A model generated the notes under the pieces. The model saw only the letters and a list, made by a program, of their open reading frames with translations, searched no databases and was not told where the DNA came from. From Parvibaculum sp. (GTDB taxonomy: Bacteria > Pseudomonadota > Alphaproteobacteria > Parvibaculales > Parvibaculaceae): 64,000 nt of DNA. Position 1 is the stretch's first letter. Each line of letters begins with the position of its first letter. Location: NCBI GenBank assembly GCA_002694985.1, contig NZNS01000011.1, forward strand, positions 1-64,000. The letters are read 5' to 3'. Shown piece by piece: positions 1 through 8,952 of the stretch. The position numbers and the translations under genes were made by a program.

Positions 1-308
1 AAGAGCTATGGACGGCATCTGCCCCTCCCTTTCACGGTTCGCGCGGAGTCCGCCAGATGCTCCGTTTTTCGTTCCGTCCTGCGTTCCCTTTTTAAGGGCA
101 ACTGCGGAAAGTGAGCGGATTTCAGGAACCTCCCGCGCACGCCTCTCTGCAGGGGACGGCACCATGTTTTCCTCGTCCAAAACGTCATGCCTCTTTTCAC
201 TCCGGCCCCGAACGGACACCGGGATTAGCCCATAACCGACAGGAACCGTGCCCTTCCCGTCTGTTCCGCCTCCAGGCGCGCACCCCGCGCCGTCTTCGTC
301 TTGCTTAA
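1..308. other. No supported gene
   Basis: No open frame here has a convincing start, ribosome binding site or recognisable protein. The overlapping short frames on both strands look like by-products of high GC content. The stretch lies downstream of the minus-strand rhodanese gene and may hold its 3' untranslated end and control sequence of a gene outside the window. I see no strong hairpin with a T-run and no tRNA. Confidence 0.5.
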
Positions 309-785
309 TCAGCTCTGAACCCAGGGAAGGTTCGCCGCCTTCCATCCGTTACGGCCGCCGCGATGGCGCGCCGCATCGAGATCTCCCTCGAAACCGCCTT
401 CAATGTTGAAGCAGTTGGAAAAACCCGACTGCGACATGGCAATCGCCGCTGCCTTGCTGCGCGCGCCGGAGCGGCACAGGAAAAAAACCGGCGCTTCCCG
501 CCGCGCTGTACCGAGCATCGCGGCGAGGTCCGCCGCGAAGCCCGCATTCTGCGCCATGGTCGGAAATTGCTGCCACTCCATGAGGACCGGCTCCTTGCCG
601 ACATCGGACAGGTCCGGCACGCCGACGAAGGACCATTCGGCCCGCGTGCGCACGTCGACAAGGACGGCATCAGGCCGGGTGGAAAGGACGCGCCAGGCCT
701 CTTCAGGCGTCACGTCTCCTGCATAGTTGTCCGGGCGATCGCCGATGATCGCAGGACCCTGATCGTTTTCGGATTTCCCCGGCAT
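309..785 (-). CDS. Rhodanese-like domain protein
   Basis: A single-domain rhodanese of 158 residues. After the opening (VTPEEAW, about residues 25-31) comes the typical VLVDVRTRAEW segment (41-51), and the active-site loop CRSGARS starts at Cys104. This loop normally carries the persulfide in sulfur-transfer reactions. No signal peptide or membrane segment is visible, so it should be cytoplasmic. An upstream TTG at 818 is possible, but the ATG at 785 has a GGCGGG element in front and is preferred. It stands alone; the next gene on the strand, rpsT, is separated by 543 bases. The sulfur acceptor cannot be inferred. Confidence 0.85.
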   Translation of the reverse strand: MPGKSENDQGPAIIGDRPDNYAGDVTPEEAWRVLSTRPDAVLVDVRTRAEWSFVGVPDLSDVGKEPVLMEWQQFPTMAQNAGFAADLAAMLGTARREAPVFFLCRSGARSKAAAIAMSQSGFSNCFNIEGGFEGDLDAARHRGGRNGWKAANLPWVQS

Positions 786-1328
786 TAAATGACCCGCCGC
801 TCGAATGTCTGACCCCAACCCACCGCCAGGCTCCCCAGCCCGGCTCCAGACACGTCTGCCCGACGGGGGTCATAACCGAATCCCCCCGGCTCGTCACTCA
901 CGTTCTGTCTGGATACTTTATTTTCGCTCTGCGCGAAGAAACCAATACTGTATTCGATAAAATTTTACTTTAAAAACACAGTATTCAGTGCCTCCGCTGA
1001 GGTTGTTAAACATACCGGCAGGGGCTGGCGTAAGCAAGCGGAAGAATCACCTTCATGACAATTTTTTATCCTGTGTGGCGCGTCTCGCGCACCCAATATG
1101 CAGTGGTGACCGCAATGCAAACATACACGCCGGCGCGCAAGTCCATCGCACAAAACAACTTTCCATTTTTGCGTTGTCGCACTGCGCAGTGTGTGCGTTT
1201 GCGCCGCAAATAAAATTGCGCGGCAACGCAGACAACAAAAAACCCGCACTCGAAAAGCGCGGGCTTTCTATTTTTCACATCTCGCGAAAGACCGACATTC
1301 AATTATCGGCCGTCACGAGAAATGCCTG
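786..1328. other. AT-rich intergenic region with inverted repeats
   Basis: No gene is supported in these 543 bases. The part from about 905 to 1330 is much richer in A and T than the rest. It contains arms AATACTGT (944-951) and ACAGTATT (978-985) around a very AT-rich core, and a long imperfect inverted repeat around 1195-1232 centred on ATAAAA. The rpsT terminator lies at 1237-1264. No canonical DnaA box was found, so an origin is not claimed. Confidence 0.5.
1237..1264 (-). terminator. Rho-independent terminator of rpsT
   Basis: Read on the minus strand, a GC stem (GCCCGC paired with GCGGG, with one mismatched position) is followed by six T residues. It lies about 65 bases after the rpsT stop codon, as expected for its transcript end. 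Confidence 0.75.
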
Positions 1329-1592
1329 TCAGGCAAGCGCTTTTACGCGCTGCGCAAAACGCGACACCTTGCGCGAGGCAGTGTTCTTGTGGATCACGCC
1401 CTTCTGCGCGGCGCGCATGATCTCGGGCTGTGCTGCGCGAAGCGCTTCTTCGGCTGCGTTCTTGTCGCCGCTCGCGAGTGCTTCCTCGACCTTGCGGACG
1501 AAGCTGCGCATGCGGCTGCGGCGGTCACGGTTGACTGCCGACTTCTTTGCAATCACGCGGACTGCCTTCTTTGCGGACTTCGTGTTCGCCAT
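1329..1592 (-). CDS. rpsT: 30S ribosomal protein S20
   Basis: An 87-residue basic protein that begins [12 protein letters not shown] and carries the S20 signature of Lys/Arg-rich helices ([18 protein letters not shown]) and the closing [19 protein letters not shown]. It binds 16S rRNA early in 30S assembly. Length and ends match the family. It is transcribed alone: a promoter with TTGACG and TATAAC lies about 120 bases upstream and a terminator lies downstream, leaving a leader of roughly 110 nt. S20 leaders are often sites of autoregulation, but I cannot identify a specific element here. Confidence 0.97.
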   Translation of the reverse strand: MANTKSAKKAVRVIAKKSAVNRDRRSRMRSFVRKVEEALASGDKNAAEEALRAAQPEIMRAAQKGVIHKNTASRKVSRFAQRVKALA

Positions 1593-1711
1593 CGATCTTC
1601 GGACCTTATGTCAGCGCGATGTCCCGGGCATATCCCGAGGTGGCACGCGAAAATCTGTTTGAAGAAAAGGCGGCCCGCGCAAAAACGCGAGCCGACCCCT
1701 CGAAAGCGGGC

Positions 1712-1740
1712 GTTATACGCGCCCCCCCGGCATTCGTCAA
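1712..1740 (-). promoter_or_regulatory. Sigma-70-type promoter of rpsT
   Basis: On the minus strand TTGACG (1735-1740) and TATAAC (1712-1717) are separated by exactly 17 bases, close to the consensus. Transcription would start near 1705. Confidence 0.7.
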
Positions 1741-1768
1741 CCGGCGATCAGGCTCCCGCAACCGCGGC

Positions 1769-1795
1769 AAAAAGGCCCGGTTTACGGGGCTTTTT
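1769..1795 (-). terminator. Terminator after the enoyl-CoA hydratase gene
   Basis: The A5-GCCC / GGGC-T5 hairpin lies 15 bases beyond the stop codon of the hydratase gene. It is near-symmetrical, so it could also act on plus-strand transcripts. It separates the hydratase transcript from the rpsT promoter. Confidence 0.75.
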
Positions 1796-1809
1796 AATGA
1801 TTGCGGAAC

Positions 1810-2586
1810 TTAACGATTGCGGAATTGGGGCTTCCGCTTCTCGACAAAGGCGGCCATGCCTTCGGTCTGGTCCTCGGTCGCGAACATGGAATGGAACAGC
1901 CGCCGCTCGAAGCGGACACCCTCCGAAAGAGTGGTCTCGTAGGAGCGGTTGACGCTTTCCTTGGTCATCATGGCGATGGGAAGCGACATTTCCGCAATCG
2001 CCTGGGCCGTTTTCATAACCTCGGCCATAAGATCGTCCACGGGCACGACGCGGCTGACGAGGCCGGAACGCTCGGCCTCCTCTGCATCCATCATGCGGCC
2101 GGTGAGGCACATTTCCATCGCTTTCGACTTGCCGACGAAGCGCGTCAGGCGCTGTGTGCCGCCCGCGCCCGGCATGACCCCGAGCTTGATCTCGGGCTGG
2201 CCGAACTTCGCATTGTCGGCGGCGATGATGAAGTCGCACATCATGGCAAGCTCGCAGCCGCCGCCCAGCGCGTAGCCCGCGACAGCGGCGATGACCGGCT
2301 TGCGGCAACGCGTGGGGCGTTCCCAGTTCGCAGTGATAAAATCTTCCTTGTAGACGTCCATGTAGGATTTCGGCTGCATCTCCTTGATGTCGGCGCCGGC
2401 GGCGAAAGCCTTCGCCGAGCCGGTAATGACGATGCAATGCACGTCGTCGTCGGCTTCATAATCGTCGAGTGCCGCCGTCATCTCGTCCATCAGCGCCTTG
2501 TTGAGCGCATTCAGCGCATCCGGGCGATCAAGCGTGACGATGCCGACGGCACCTTTCTTCTCGACCAGAATGTTCTGGTAGGCCAT
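1810..2586 (-). CDS. Enoyl-CoA hydratase (crotonase family)
   Basis: A 258-residue crotonase-fold protein, the usual length for a short-chain enoyl-CoA hydratase that adds water to trans-2-enoyl-CoA in beta-oxidation. The oxyanion-hole segment is [10 protein letters not shown]. The two acidic catalytic residues expected of a true hydratase are present in the [13 protein letters not shown] to [20 protein letters not shown] region. The C-terminal helix ends [14 protein letters not shown]. The ATG at 2586 follows GAGGAGAG at a good distance, so an 18-base upstream extension is rejected. The exact substrate is unknown, but the strong match to the housekeeping FadB1/Ech type supports a general role. 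Confidence 0.93.
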   Translation of the reverse strand: MAYQNILVEKKGAVGIVTLDRPDALNALNKALMDEMTAALDDYEADDDVHCIVITGSAKAFAAGADIKEMQPKSYMDVYKEDFITANWERPTRCRKPVIAAVAGYALGGGCELAMMCDFIIAADNAKFGQPEIKLGVMPGAGGTQRLTRFVGKSKAMEMCLTGRMMDAEEAERSGLVSRVVPVDDLMAEVMKTAQAIAEMSLPIAMMTKESVNRSYETTLSEGVRFERRLFHSMFATEDQTEGMAAFVEKRKPQFRNR

Positions 2587-2665
2587 GCGTCTCTCCTCTT
2601 GCATGTCTTGTGGCTGGCAGGTGCTTCAACCACGGCAGCCCCATCGCTGCCGCCCGGCCGGAGCC

Positions 2666-3070
2666 CTACATGGGTTCGATGGAAAAGCGGACTTCGGTGT
2701 GCGATGGCGAGACGGGCACAATCTGGATTTCCAGCTGTTCGCTTTCGCGGCGGAAGATCAGCAGCTCGCCGATGAGTTCATATTGTTCCGCGCGCGTCCA
2801 GCCGAGCTGAGGCAGGGTATTCACATAGAAAGCACGCACCTCGGCGGGCGCGACATCGCCCTCGGCAACGCTGCGCACGATGCGGCCGGAGGGCTTGTCG
2901 AAGATGATGCCGCCATCGCCGGTTTCGGCGAGACCCTCCATCAATGGCATGTCCTCCACGGCATCGAGATAGCTGTCACCGGCGATGGCCGTCCGGGGCA
3001 TGAAAAGAAGCGCGGCGAGCAACGCGAGCGCGAGACCTCTTTTGCCGATCCGGTTCTTGCTGGCGGTCAT
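2666..3070 (-). CDS. Small secreted protein of unknown function
   Basis: A 134-residue protein with a classic signal peptide: basic start (MTASKNRIGKRG), hydrophobic core (LALALLAALLFM) and likely cleavage after AIA near residue 30. The mature part of about 104 residues has a loop with acidic residues and a C-terminal beta-rich segment (LEIQIVPVSPSHTEVRFSIEP). It contains no Cys and no motif I know. It lies between the hydratase gene and mutM, 72 bases after the mutM stop codon, so it may be cotranscribed with mutM. I cannot assign a function. It is probably periplasmic. Confidence 0.8.
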   Translation of the reverse strand: MTASKNRIGKRGLALALLAALLFMPRTAIAGDSYLDAVEDMPLMEGLAETGDGGIIFDKPSGRIVRSVAEGDVAPAEVRAFYVNTLPQLGWTRAEQYELIGELLIFRRESEQLEIQIVPVSPSHTEVRFSIEPM

Positions 3071-3077
3071 TGGCTTC

Positions 3078-3152
3078 CTCTTTTTCGCGGGCTCTTTTTC
3101 GCGGGCTCTTTTTCGTGCCCATCATCATTGTCGCTGGCATCATTATCGCTGG
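3078..3152. repeat. Two adjacent short tandem repeats at the mutM 3' end
   Basis: A 14-bp unit (CTCTTTTTCGCGGG) occurs twice and a third time in degenerate form at 3078-3119. A 15-bp unit (CATCATTRTCGCTGG) occurs twice at 3123-3152. The second 15-bp copy overlaps the last codons and stop of mutM, and the first copies it just beyond the stop. Confidence 0.85.
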
Positions 3153-4027
3153 CAGGCCGGGCAATAGAAGGTCGAACGCCCGGACTGCACGATGCGCTTC
3201 ACGGTACCGCCACAGCCGGGCTTTGAACAGGCTTGGCCTTCGCGGTCATAGACTGAAAAGGCATGCTGAAAATAGCCGAGTTCGCCATCGGTATGGGCAT
3301 AGTCGCGCAAGGTCGAGCCGCCTGCGGCAATCGCATCGCTCAGAACGGAACGGATGGCAGCGGCAAGGCGCTCGCTTCTGACCGGTCCCGCGACGGAAGC
3401 CGCGCTGCGGTTGGGCGAAATTCCGGCACGCCAGAGCGCTTCGCAGACATAGATATTGCCGAGCCCGGCAACCGTGCGCTGATCGAGCAGTGCCGCCTTT
3501 ATGGGTGTGCGCCGCCCTTTCAGTCGCTCGGCCAGGACGACGGCGGAGAAGCCATTACCAAGCGGTTCGGGCCCCAGGGCGGCGAGATGCGCGCTGGCGT
3601 CAAGCTCCGCGCCCGCGACGAGATCCATGAAGCCGAAGCGGCGATGATCGGCATAGACGATACGGGTTCCATCCTCCATGTCGAAGACGATGTGATCATG
3701 GCGTTCGGCGCCGGGCATACCGCGATGAAAGAGGCCGGGACGGCGCGCGCCTTCCGGCCCGTGAATAGTGAAGCGGCCCGACATGCCGAGATGCATGATG
3801 AGGACTTCCTCGCCGATGGACGGCGATACAGGCTCCATATGGACGAGGATATATTTCGCCCGGCGGTCGAGGCGCGACACAAGACGGCCCGTCAGGCGCT
3901 CGGCAAAGCGTTCCGGCAAGGGGAAGCGCAGATCCGGCCTGCGCTGCGTGACATGCACGATCCGCCTGCCCTCGAGCGCGGGCGCGAGGCCGCGGCGGAC
4001 GGTTTCGACTTCTGGCAGTTCGGGCAT
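3143..4027 (-). CDS. mutM: Formamidopyrimidine-DNA glycosylase
   Basis: A bifunctional glycosylase/AP lyase of 294 residues that removes 8-oxoguanine and ring-opened purines in base-excision repair. The N-terminus [14 protein letters not shown] provides the catalytic Pro2 and Glu3. The [10 protein letters not shown] segment carries the conserved Lys. The helix-two-turn-helix includes [26 protein letters not shown]. The C-terminal zinc finger has Cys pairs in CSKPGCGG and CPAC. It is divergent from ubiE with 107 bases between starts, an arrangement common in alphaproteobacteria. No residue needed for catalysis is missing. Confidence 0.97.
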   Translation of the reverse strand: MPELPEVETVRRGLAPALEGRRIVHVTQRRPDLRFPLPERFAERLTGRLVSRLDRRAKYILVHMEPVSPSIGEEVLIMHLGMSGRFTIHGPEGARRPGLFHRGMPGAERHDHIVFDMEDGTRIVYADHRRFGFMDLVAGAELDASAHLAALGPEPLGNGFSAVVLAERLKGRRTPIKAALLDQRTVAGLGNIYVCEALWRAGISPNRSAASVAGPVRSERLAAAIRSVLSDAIAAGGSTLRDYAHTDGELGYFQHAFSVYDREGQACSKPGCGGTVKRIVQSGRSTFYCPACQR

Positions 4028-4134
4028 GAGGTCTCGCTATCTTCGGAAGGGGATGAAAGTAGCGCCCCTCGGGGCGGCGCGCCACGACCCAATAGCGCAG
4101 CGGGAGGCAGTTCCGCCTGCCCGGAAAACCGTCT

Positions 4135-4935
4135 ATGGTCCACCGCATGAATGCAGATACAAAAAAGCAGGAAACCGGCGGCTCCGCAGGCGAAACCCAT
4201 TTCGGCTTCCGGACTGTCCCGGAGAGCGAAAAGGCCGGGCTCGTCCACGATGTGTTCGAGCGGGTGGCGGAACGCTACGACCTCATGAACGACCTCATGT
4301 CGGGCGGACTGCACCGGGCGTGGAAGCAGGCCATGATCGACTGGCTGAATCCGCCGCGAAGCGCACGGCCCTTTCACCTGATCGACGTGGCGGGCGGGAC
4401 CGGCGATATCGCCTTCCGGTTTCTGGAACGCGCCGGCGAGGGCGCGCAGGTGACGGTCTGCGACATCAACCGGCACATGCTGGGCGTCGGCAAGACACGC
4501 GCGGAAGCCAAGGCTTTCGAGGGGCGTGTGGAATTTGCCTGCGGCGATGCCGAGATGCTGCCCTTCCCCGACCGTTCCTTCGATGCCTATACGATCGCTT
4601 TCGGCATCAGGAACGTGACGCATATCGACCGGGCGCTGAAAGATGCCTATCGCGTGCTGAAGCCGGGCGGACGCTTTCTCTGTCTCGAATTCAGCCATGT
4701 CGCCGTGCCGGTCATCGATCAGGTTTATGACGCCTATAGCTTCTCCGCCATTCCGGCGATGGGCAAATGGGTGACGGGCGACGGCGCGCCTTACCAGTAT
4801 CTCGTCGAGAGCATTCGCCGTTTTCCCGATCAGGAAAAATTCAAGCGCATGATCGAGGATGCGGGCTTCGGCAATGTGAGCTACCGCAATCTCGTCGGCG
4901 GCGTTGCGGCGCTGCATTCCGGCTGGCGGCTCTGA
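4135..4935 (+). CDS. ubiE: Ubiquinone/menaquinone methyltransferase UbiE
   Basis: A class I SAM methyltransferase of 266 residues that performs the C-methylation step in ubiquinone synthesis. [19 protein letters not shown] and the [14 protein letters not shown] segment (about 49-61) are diagnostic. The SAM-binding motif is DVAGGTGD (84-91), and [10 protein letters not shown] and AFGIRNV follow. The ATG at 4135 has GGAAAA upstream; an internal ATG at 4147 is an alternative. It ends one base before ubiB starts, so the two genes form a translationally close operon for ubiquinone synthesis. Confidence 0.96.
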   Translation: MVHRMNADTKKQETGGSAGETHFGFRTVPESEKAGLVHDVFERVAERYDLMNDLMSGGLHRAWKQAMIDWLNPPRSARPFHLIDVAGGTGDIAFRFLERAGEGAQVTVCDINRHMLGVGKTRAEAKAFEGRVEFACGDAEMLPFPDRSFDAYTIAFGIRNVTHIDRALKDAYRVLKPGGRFLCLEFSHVAVPVIDQVYDAYSFSAIPAMGKWVTGDGAPYQYLVESIRRFPDQEKFKRMIEDAGFGNVSYRNLVGGVAALHSGWRL

Positions 4936-4936
4936 C

Positions 4937-6598
4937 ATGTTGCGCAGCATTCGCTCATTCGCGCGGCTGATGCGCGCGGCTCGCGTGCTTGGACGGCATG
5001 ACGCGCTTTTCCCGCTCGAACTGCGCGAGGAAATGCCGCCGCTGCTGCTGGCGCTGATGCCGCTTGCGAAAGTGAAACTTCCCTGGGAGCGCGCACCCGA
5101 AGAAGCGGCGGGACAGGAAAGTGCCGATGCGGGCGAGCGGCTTGCGACGGCGCTGGCCGCGCTGGGCCCGGCCTATATCAAGCTCGGACAATTTCTGGCG
5201 ACGCGGCCCGACATTATCGGGCCGGACCTCGCCAAGGATCTCACCTTCCTGCAAGACAAACTGCCGCCTTTCCCGATGGAAGAAGCGCGCGCGCTGATCG
5301 AGGAAGGCCTGGGCAAACCCGTCGACGAATTGTTCAGCTATCTCAGTGAACCGATTGCGGCGGCTTCCATCGCGCAGGTGCATCGCGGGCGGACGCGAGC
5401 CGAAAGCGATATTTCCGAAGATGACGGTGTGCCTGACGGCGGGGCCGAAGGCCATATGGGAGAAGGCCGGGATGTCGCCGTGAAGGTGCTGCGGCCCGGC
5501 ATCGAGAAACGCTTCAACGACGATCTCGACAGTTTCTTCTGGGCGGCAGAATTGATCGACCGTCATTACGCGCCCGCACGCCGGCTTCGTCCCATCGAGA
5601 CCGTGGAGACGCTTGCCGACAGCGTGAAGCTCGAAATGGATCTTCGTCTGGAAGCCGCCGCGATGTCGGAGATGGCGGAGAATATCGCGAATGACTCAGG
5701 CTTCCGCGTGCCGCAGATCGACTGGGAGCGGACGTCGGAACGTGTGATGACGATGGAGTGGATCGAGGGCATTCCCGCTTCCGACCGTGCCGCGCTCGTT
5801 GCCGCCGGGCACGACATGAAGCGTCTCGGCACACAGGTGATCCAGTCCTTCCTGCTGCATGCGATGCGCGACGGCTTTTTTCATGCCGACATGCATCAGG
5901 GAAACCTCTTCGTCGATGCTGACGGCAATATCGTCGCGGTCGATTTCGGCATCATGGGACGGATCGGGCCGAACGAGCGGCGTTTCATGGCCGAAATTCT
6001 CTACGGGCTCGTCACACGCGATTATGTGCGTGTCGCCGAAATCCATTTCGAAGCCGGATATGTGCCGGGCACGAAGAGCAAATATGCCTTCGCGCAGGCG
6101 CTGCGTTCGGTCGCCGAGCCGATCTTCGGGCGGCCCGCGCGCGAGGTCTCGATGGGCAAGCTGCTCGCGCAGCTTTTCCAGGTGACGGAACAATTCGACA
6201 TGCGGACGCGGCCCGAACTCATTCTGCTGCAAAAGACGATGGTTGTGGTGGAAGGCGTTGCGCGGGACTTCGACCCCGATCACAACATCTGGGAAAGCGC
6301 CGAACCGACGTTGAGAGCCTGGATGGTGGAGCGCATGGCGCCGGAAGCGCGCATAGAAGAGGCGGCGGCAGGCGCGATGCAGCTTGGCCGCATGATGAGC
6401 CATCTGCCCGACGCACTCGACCGGGTGGAGCGCACGGCACGGCTTCTCGCCGAAAGCGTGGACGAGGAAGGGGTGCGGATTCACCCCTCATCCGCCGAGC
6501 GGATTGCCGAGGCCCAGGAGCGGCGGGAACGCAGATCGCCCCTGCTCTGGCTCGCCATCGGGGCTCTTGGTGCGCTTCTTATCGTTAACCTGTTGTAG
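4937..6598 (+). CDS. ubiB: Ubiquinone biosynthesis protein kinase-like UbiB
   Basis: An atypical kinase/ATPase of the ABC1/ADCK/UbiB family, 553 residues, needed for ubiquinone synthesis. The KxGQ motif is in YIKLGQFLATRPD, with the Ala-rich loop region SEPIAAASIAQVH after it. The invariant Lys is in DVAVKVLRPGI. The catalytic segment is HADMHQGNLFVD and the metal-binding motif is VDFGIMG. The C-terminal hydrophobic stretch (LLWLAIGALGALLIVNLL) is a membrane anchor. A polar insert of roughly 20 residues lies between VHRG and DVAVKVL, where most family members have a short loop. The start at 4937 follows the ubiE stop directly. Confidence 0.96.
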   Translation: MLRSIRSFARLMRAARVLGRHDALFPLELREEMPPLLLALMPLAKVKLPWERAPEEAAGQESADAGERLATALAALGPAYIKLGQFLATRPDIIGPDLAKDLTFLQDKLPPFPMEEARALIEEGLGKPVDELFSYLSEPIAAASIAQVHRGRTRAESDISEDDGVPDGGAEGHMGEGRDVAVKVLRPGIEKRFNDDLDSFFWAAELIDRHYAPARRLRPIETVETLADSVKLEMDLRLEAAAMSEMAENIANDSGFRVPQIDWERTSERVMTMEWIEGIPASDRAALVAAGHDMKRLGTQVIQSFLLHAMRDGFFHADMHQGNLFVDADGNIVAVDFGIMGRIGPNERRFMAEILYGLVTRDYVRVAEIHFEAGYVPGTKSKYAFAQALRSVAEPIFGRPAREVSMGKLLAQLFQVTEQFDMRTRPELILLQKTMVVVEGVARDFDPDHNIWESAEPTLRAWMVERMAPEARIEEAAAGAMQLGRMMSHLPDALDRVERTARLLAESVDEEGVRIHPSSAERIAEAQERRERRSPLLWLAIGALGALLIVNLL

Positions 6599-6734
6599 AA
6601 AAACAGGTTTTTAATCCAATTCCTTTATTTGCGCGGCTCACGATTTGATCTACAAATCGCCGGCGTGAATATTTATATTTTCACATGAATGGCGGCAAAA
6701 CTTTCTGGCGCCACGTGCAGTGCGGGAGATCAGA

Positions 6735-7979
6735 TTGGCTGAGAGCATCCTCAATGGCCGGCGTGTGCTGCTGATCATCGGCGGCGGCATTGCGGCCTAC
6801 AAGTGCCTCGAACTGATCCGGCGTCTCAAGGAGCGCGGCGCGAACGTGCGCGCGATCCTGACGGACGCCGCGCAGCAATTCGTGACGCCGCTTTCCGTTT
6901 CGAGCCTCACCGGCGACAAGGCCTATACCGATCTCTTCAGCCTGACGGATGAAGCGGAGATGGGGCATATCGAGCTGTCGCGCGATGCCGATCTTCTCGT
7001 CGTTGCGCCCGCGACCGCCGACCTGATGGCGAAGATGGCGAACGGGCTCGCGAACGACCTTGCAAGCACGGCGCTTCTGGCAACCGACAAGAAGGTGCTG
7101 GTCGCGCCCGCGATGAATGTACGCATGTGGACGCATCGCGCGACGCAGCGCAACGTCGAGACGCTGATGGCGGATGGCGTCGATTTCGTGGGGCCGAACG
7201 AAGGCGACATGGCCTGCGGCGAATTTGGACCGGGACGCATGGCCGAACCCGCCGAAATTCTCGCTGCCATCGAAAATCATTTTACCGAACTTGCCTATCC
7301 CGGCGGCGGGCCGCTCAAGGGCAAGCGCGTCCTCATCACATCCGGTCCGACGCATGAGCCGATCGATCCGGTGCGCTATCTCGCGAACCGCTCCTCCGGC
7401 AAGCAGGGCTACGCCATCGCGCAGGCCTTGGCGCGGCTCGGCGCGGAGACAATTCTCGTGTCCGGGCCCACCCATCTTTCCGATCCGCCCGGCGTGACGG
7501 TGAAGCGCGTGGAGACGGCGCGTGAAATGCTGACAGCCTGCGAGACGGCGCTGCCCGCCGATATCGCGATCTGCGCGGCGGCCGTCGCCGACTGGCGCGT
7601 GGCAAGTGATGCCGAGCAGAAGCTGAAGAAGCAGTCCGGCGAGCAGGCACCGGCGCTGATGCTGGTCGAGAATCCCGACATTCTCGCGACACTGTCGCAG
7701 AAGAAAAATCACAGGCCCCCGCTTGTCGTGGGTTTTGCGGCGGAGACCGAGAAAGTCGTCGAGCACGCAACCTCCAAGCGCGAGCGCAAGGGCTGCGACT
7801 GGATCGTCGCGAACGATGTTTCGCCCGCAACCGGCGTGATGGGCGGCGATCTCAACACGGTCCATCTCATCACGCGCGAAGGACAGGAAGACTGGCCGCT
7901 GCTCCCCAAGCAGGCGGTTGCCGAACGTCTCGCGCGGCGCATTGCCGAACATTTTTCCACTGCAAAGGCCGCCGAATGA
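6735..7979 (+). CDS. coaBC: Bifunctional phosphopantothenoylcysteine decarboxylase/synthetase
   Basis: A coenzyme A pathway enzyme of about 414 residues. The N-terminal CoaC flavoprotein half has GGGIAAYK, the [19 protein letters not shown] segment, APAMNVRMW and the Cys-containing [10 protein letters not shown]. The C-terminal CoaB half has [21 protein letters not shown], the NPDIL loop and GFAAET. Together they join Cys to 4'-phosphopantothenate and decarboxylate the product. A TTG at 6735 with GGGAG six bases upstream is the likely start; a GTG at 6720 is an alternative with a weaker ribosome site. Its stop overlaps the dut start (ATGA), so the two are coupled. An AT-rich 120-base gap upstream probably holds the promoter. 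Confidence 0.95.
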   Translation: MAESILNGRRVLLIIGGGIAAYKCLELIRRLKERGANVRAILTDAAQQFVTPLSVSSLTGDKAYTDLFSLTDEAEMGHIELSRDADLLVVAPATADLMAKMANGLANDLASTALLATDKKVLVAPAMNVRMWTHRATQRNVETLMADGVDFVGPNEGDMACGEFGPGRMAEPAEILAAIENHFTELAYPGGGPLKGKRVLITSGPTHEPIDPVRYLANRSSGKQGYAIAQALARLGAETILVSGPTHLSDPPGVTVKRVETAREMLTACETALPADIAICAAAVADWRVASDAEQKLKKQSGEQAPALMLVENPDILATLSQKKNHRPPLVVGFAAETEKVVEHATSKRERKGCDWIVANDVSPATGVMGGDLNTVHLITREGQEDWPLLPKQAVAERLARRIAEHFSTAKAAE

Positions 7980-8440
7980 ACCCGCTTGTCGATGTGAGCG
8001 TGCAGCGATTGCCGCATGCACAAGGACTTCCCCTGCCCCGCTACGAAACCGGCGGTGCGGCCGGCATGGACCTTACCGCCGCCCTGCCGGAAGGCGAGCC
8101 GATGGTACTTCAACCCGGCGCCCGCGCCCTGGTGCCGACGGGACTTGCCATTGCGCTGCCGCAAGGCTTCGAGGCGCAGGTGCGCCCGCGCTCCGGGCTC
8201 GCCGCCAAGAACGGCGTCACCGTGCTGAACTCGCCGGGGACAATCGATTGCGATTATCGAGGCGAAGTGAAGGTGATCCTTGTCAATCTGGGGCAGGAGG
8301 CTTTCACCATCGAACGGGGAACGCGCGTCGCGCAGATGGTGATTGCGCCGGTGACGCAGGCGCAGTTGCGCGAAGTTGCGGCGCTGGACGAAACGGCACG
8401 AGGCGCGGGCGGTTTCGGCTCGACGGGAACGAAGGGGTGA
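7976..8440 (+). CDS. dut: Deoxyuridine 5'-triphosphate nucleotidohydrolase
   Basis: A trimeric dUTPase of 154 residues that hydrolyses dUTP to dUMP and keeps uracil out of DNA. All five motifs are visible: [10 protein letters not shown] (I), [11 protein letters not shown] (II), [19 protein letters not shown] (III), [13 protein letters not shown] (IV) and the C-terminal GAGGFGSTG arm (V). Length is standard. It overlaps coaBC by four bases, a common alphaproteobacterial pairing. Confidence 0.97.
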   Translation: MNPLVDVSVQRLPHAQGLPLPRYETGGAAGMDLTAALPEGEPMVLQPGARALVPTGLAIALPQGFEAQVRPRSGLAAKNGVTVLNSPGTIDCDYRGEVKVILVNLGQEAFTIERGTRVAQMVIAPVTQAQLREVAALDETARGAGGFGSTGTKG

Positions 8441-8447
8441 GGGACAT

Positions 8448-8897
8448 ATGCTGAGACTATCCAAGAAAACCTGGCTCGCGCTTGAAGCGGTGGTCGATGT
8501 CGCGATCAATGCGCGGCCGGACCCCGTGCAGTCGAAGGAAATCACCAAGCGCCAGGGCATTCCGCAGCGCTATCTCGAACAGGTAATGCAGCAGCTCGTT
8601 CATGCGGGCATCCTCAAAGGGGTGCGGGGCCCGCGCGGAGGGTATACGCTGGCGCGCGAGCGACGGCGCATCGCGGTGGGCGAGGTTGTGCGCGTGGTCG
8701 GCGCGATGGAGGCATCGGACGAACCGACAGCAGCGCAACCTTCCGAACTCGGCGAACGCGTGATCGCGCCGCTCTGGCAGGAGGTGCAGCGCGAGCTGAT
8801 AACGAAGCTCGACGACATCACTATCGAGGATCTCTGCCGCAAGGCAGAAGAGGCGGGCGTCGGAAACTCGAAACCAACCGCCGACTTCACTATCTGA
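8448..8897 (+). CDS. Rrf2-family transcriptional regulator
   Basis: A 149-residue Rrf2 protein with the winged helix-turn-helix [18 protein letters not shown] and [22 protein letters not shown], followed by the wing [15 protein letters not shown]. It lacks the three Cys that bind an Fe-S cluster in IscR; the only Cys is in EDLCRK near the C-terminus. It therefore resembles CymR-type sulfur regulators more than IscR. It lies between dut and cysK, with cysK starting 55 bases downstream, which makes control of cysteine synthesis the simplest hypothesis. The ATG at 8448 is preferred over upstream in-frame starts that run into dut. Confidence 0.88.
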   Translation: MLRLSKKTWLALEAVVDVAINARPDPVQSKEITKRQGIPQRYLEQVMQQLVHAGILKGVRGPRGGYTLARERRRIAVGEVVRVVGAMEASDEPTAAQPSELGERVIAPLWQEVQRELITKLDDITIEDLCRKAEEAGVGNSKPTADFTI

Positions 8898-8952
8898 ATC
8901 CGAACGGCACGCACATCGGGTGCGGGCATCACAAATGGTCCGGGAGGCCGAT

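Noticed and set aside
786..1328. Chromosome replication origin
   Set aside because: AT-rich and near origin-linked genes, but no canonical DnaA box could be found by eye and dnaA is not in the window. Kept only as a possibility in the findings.
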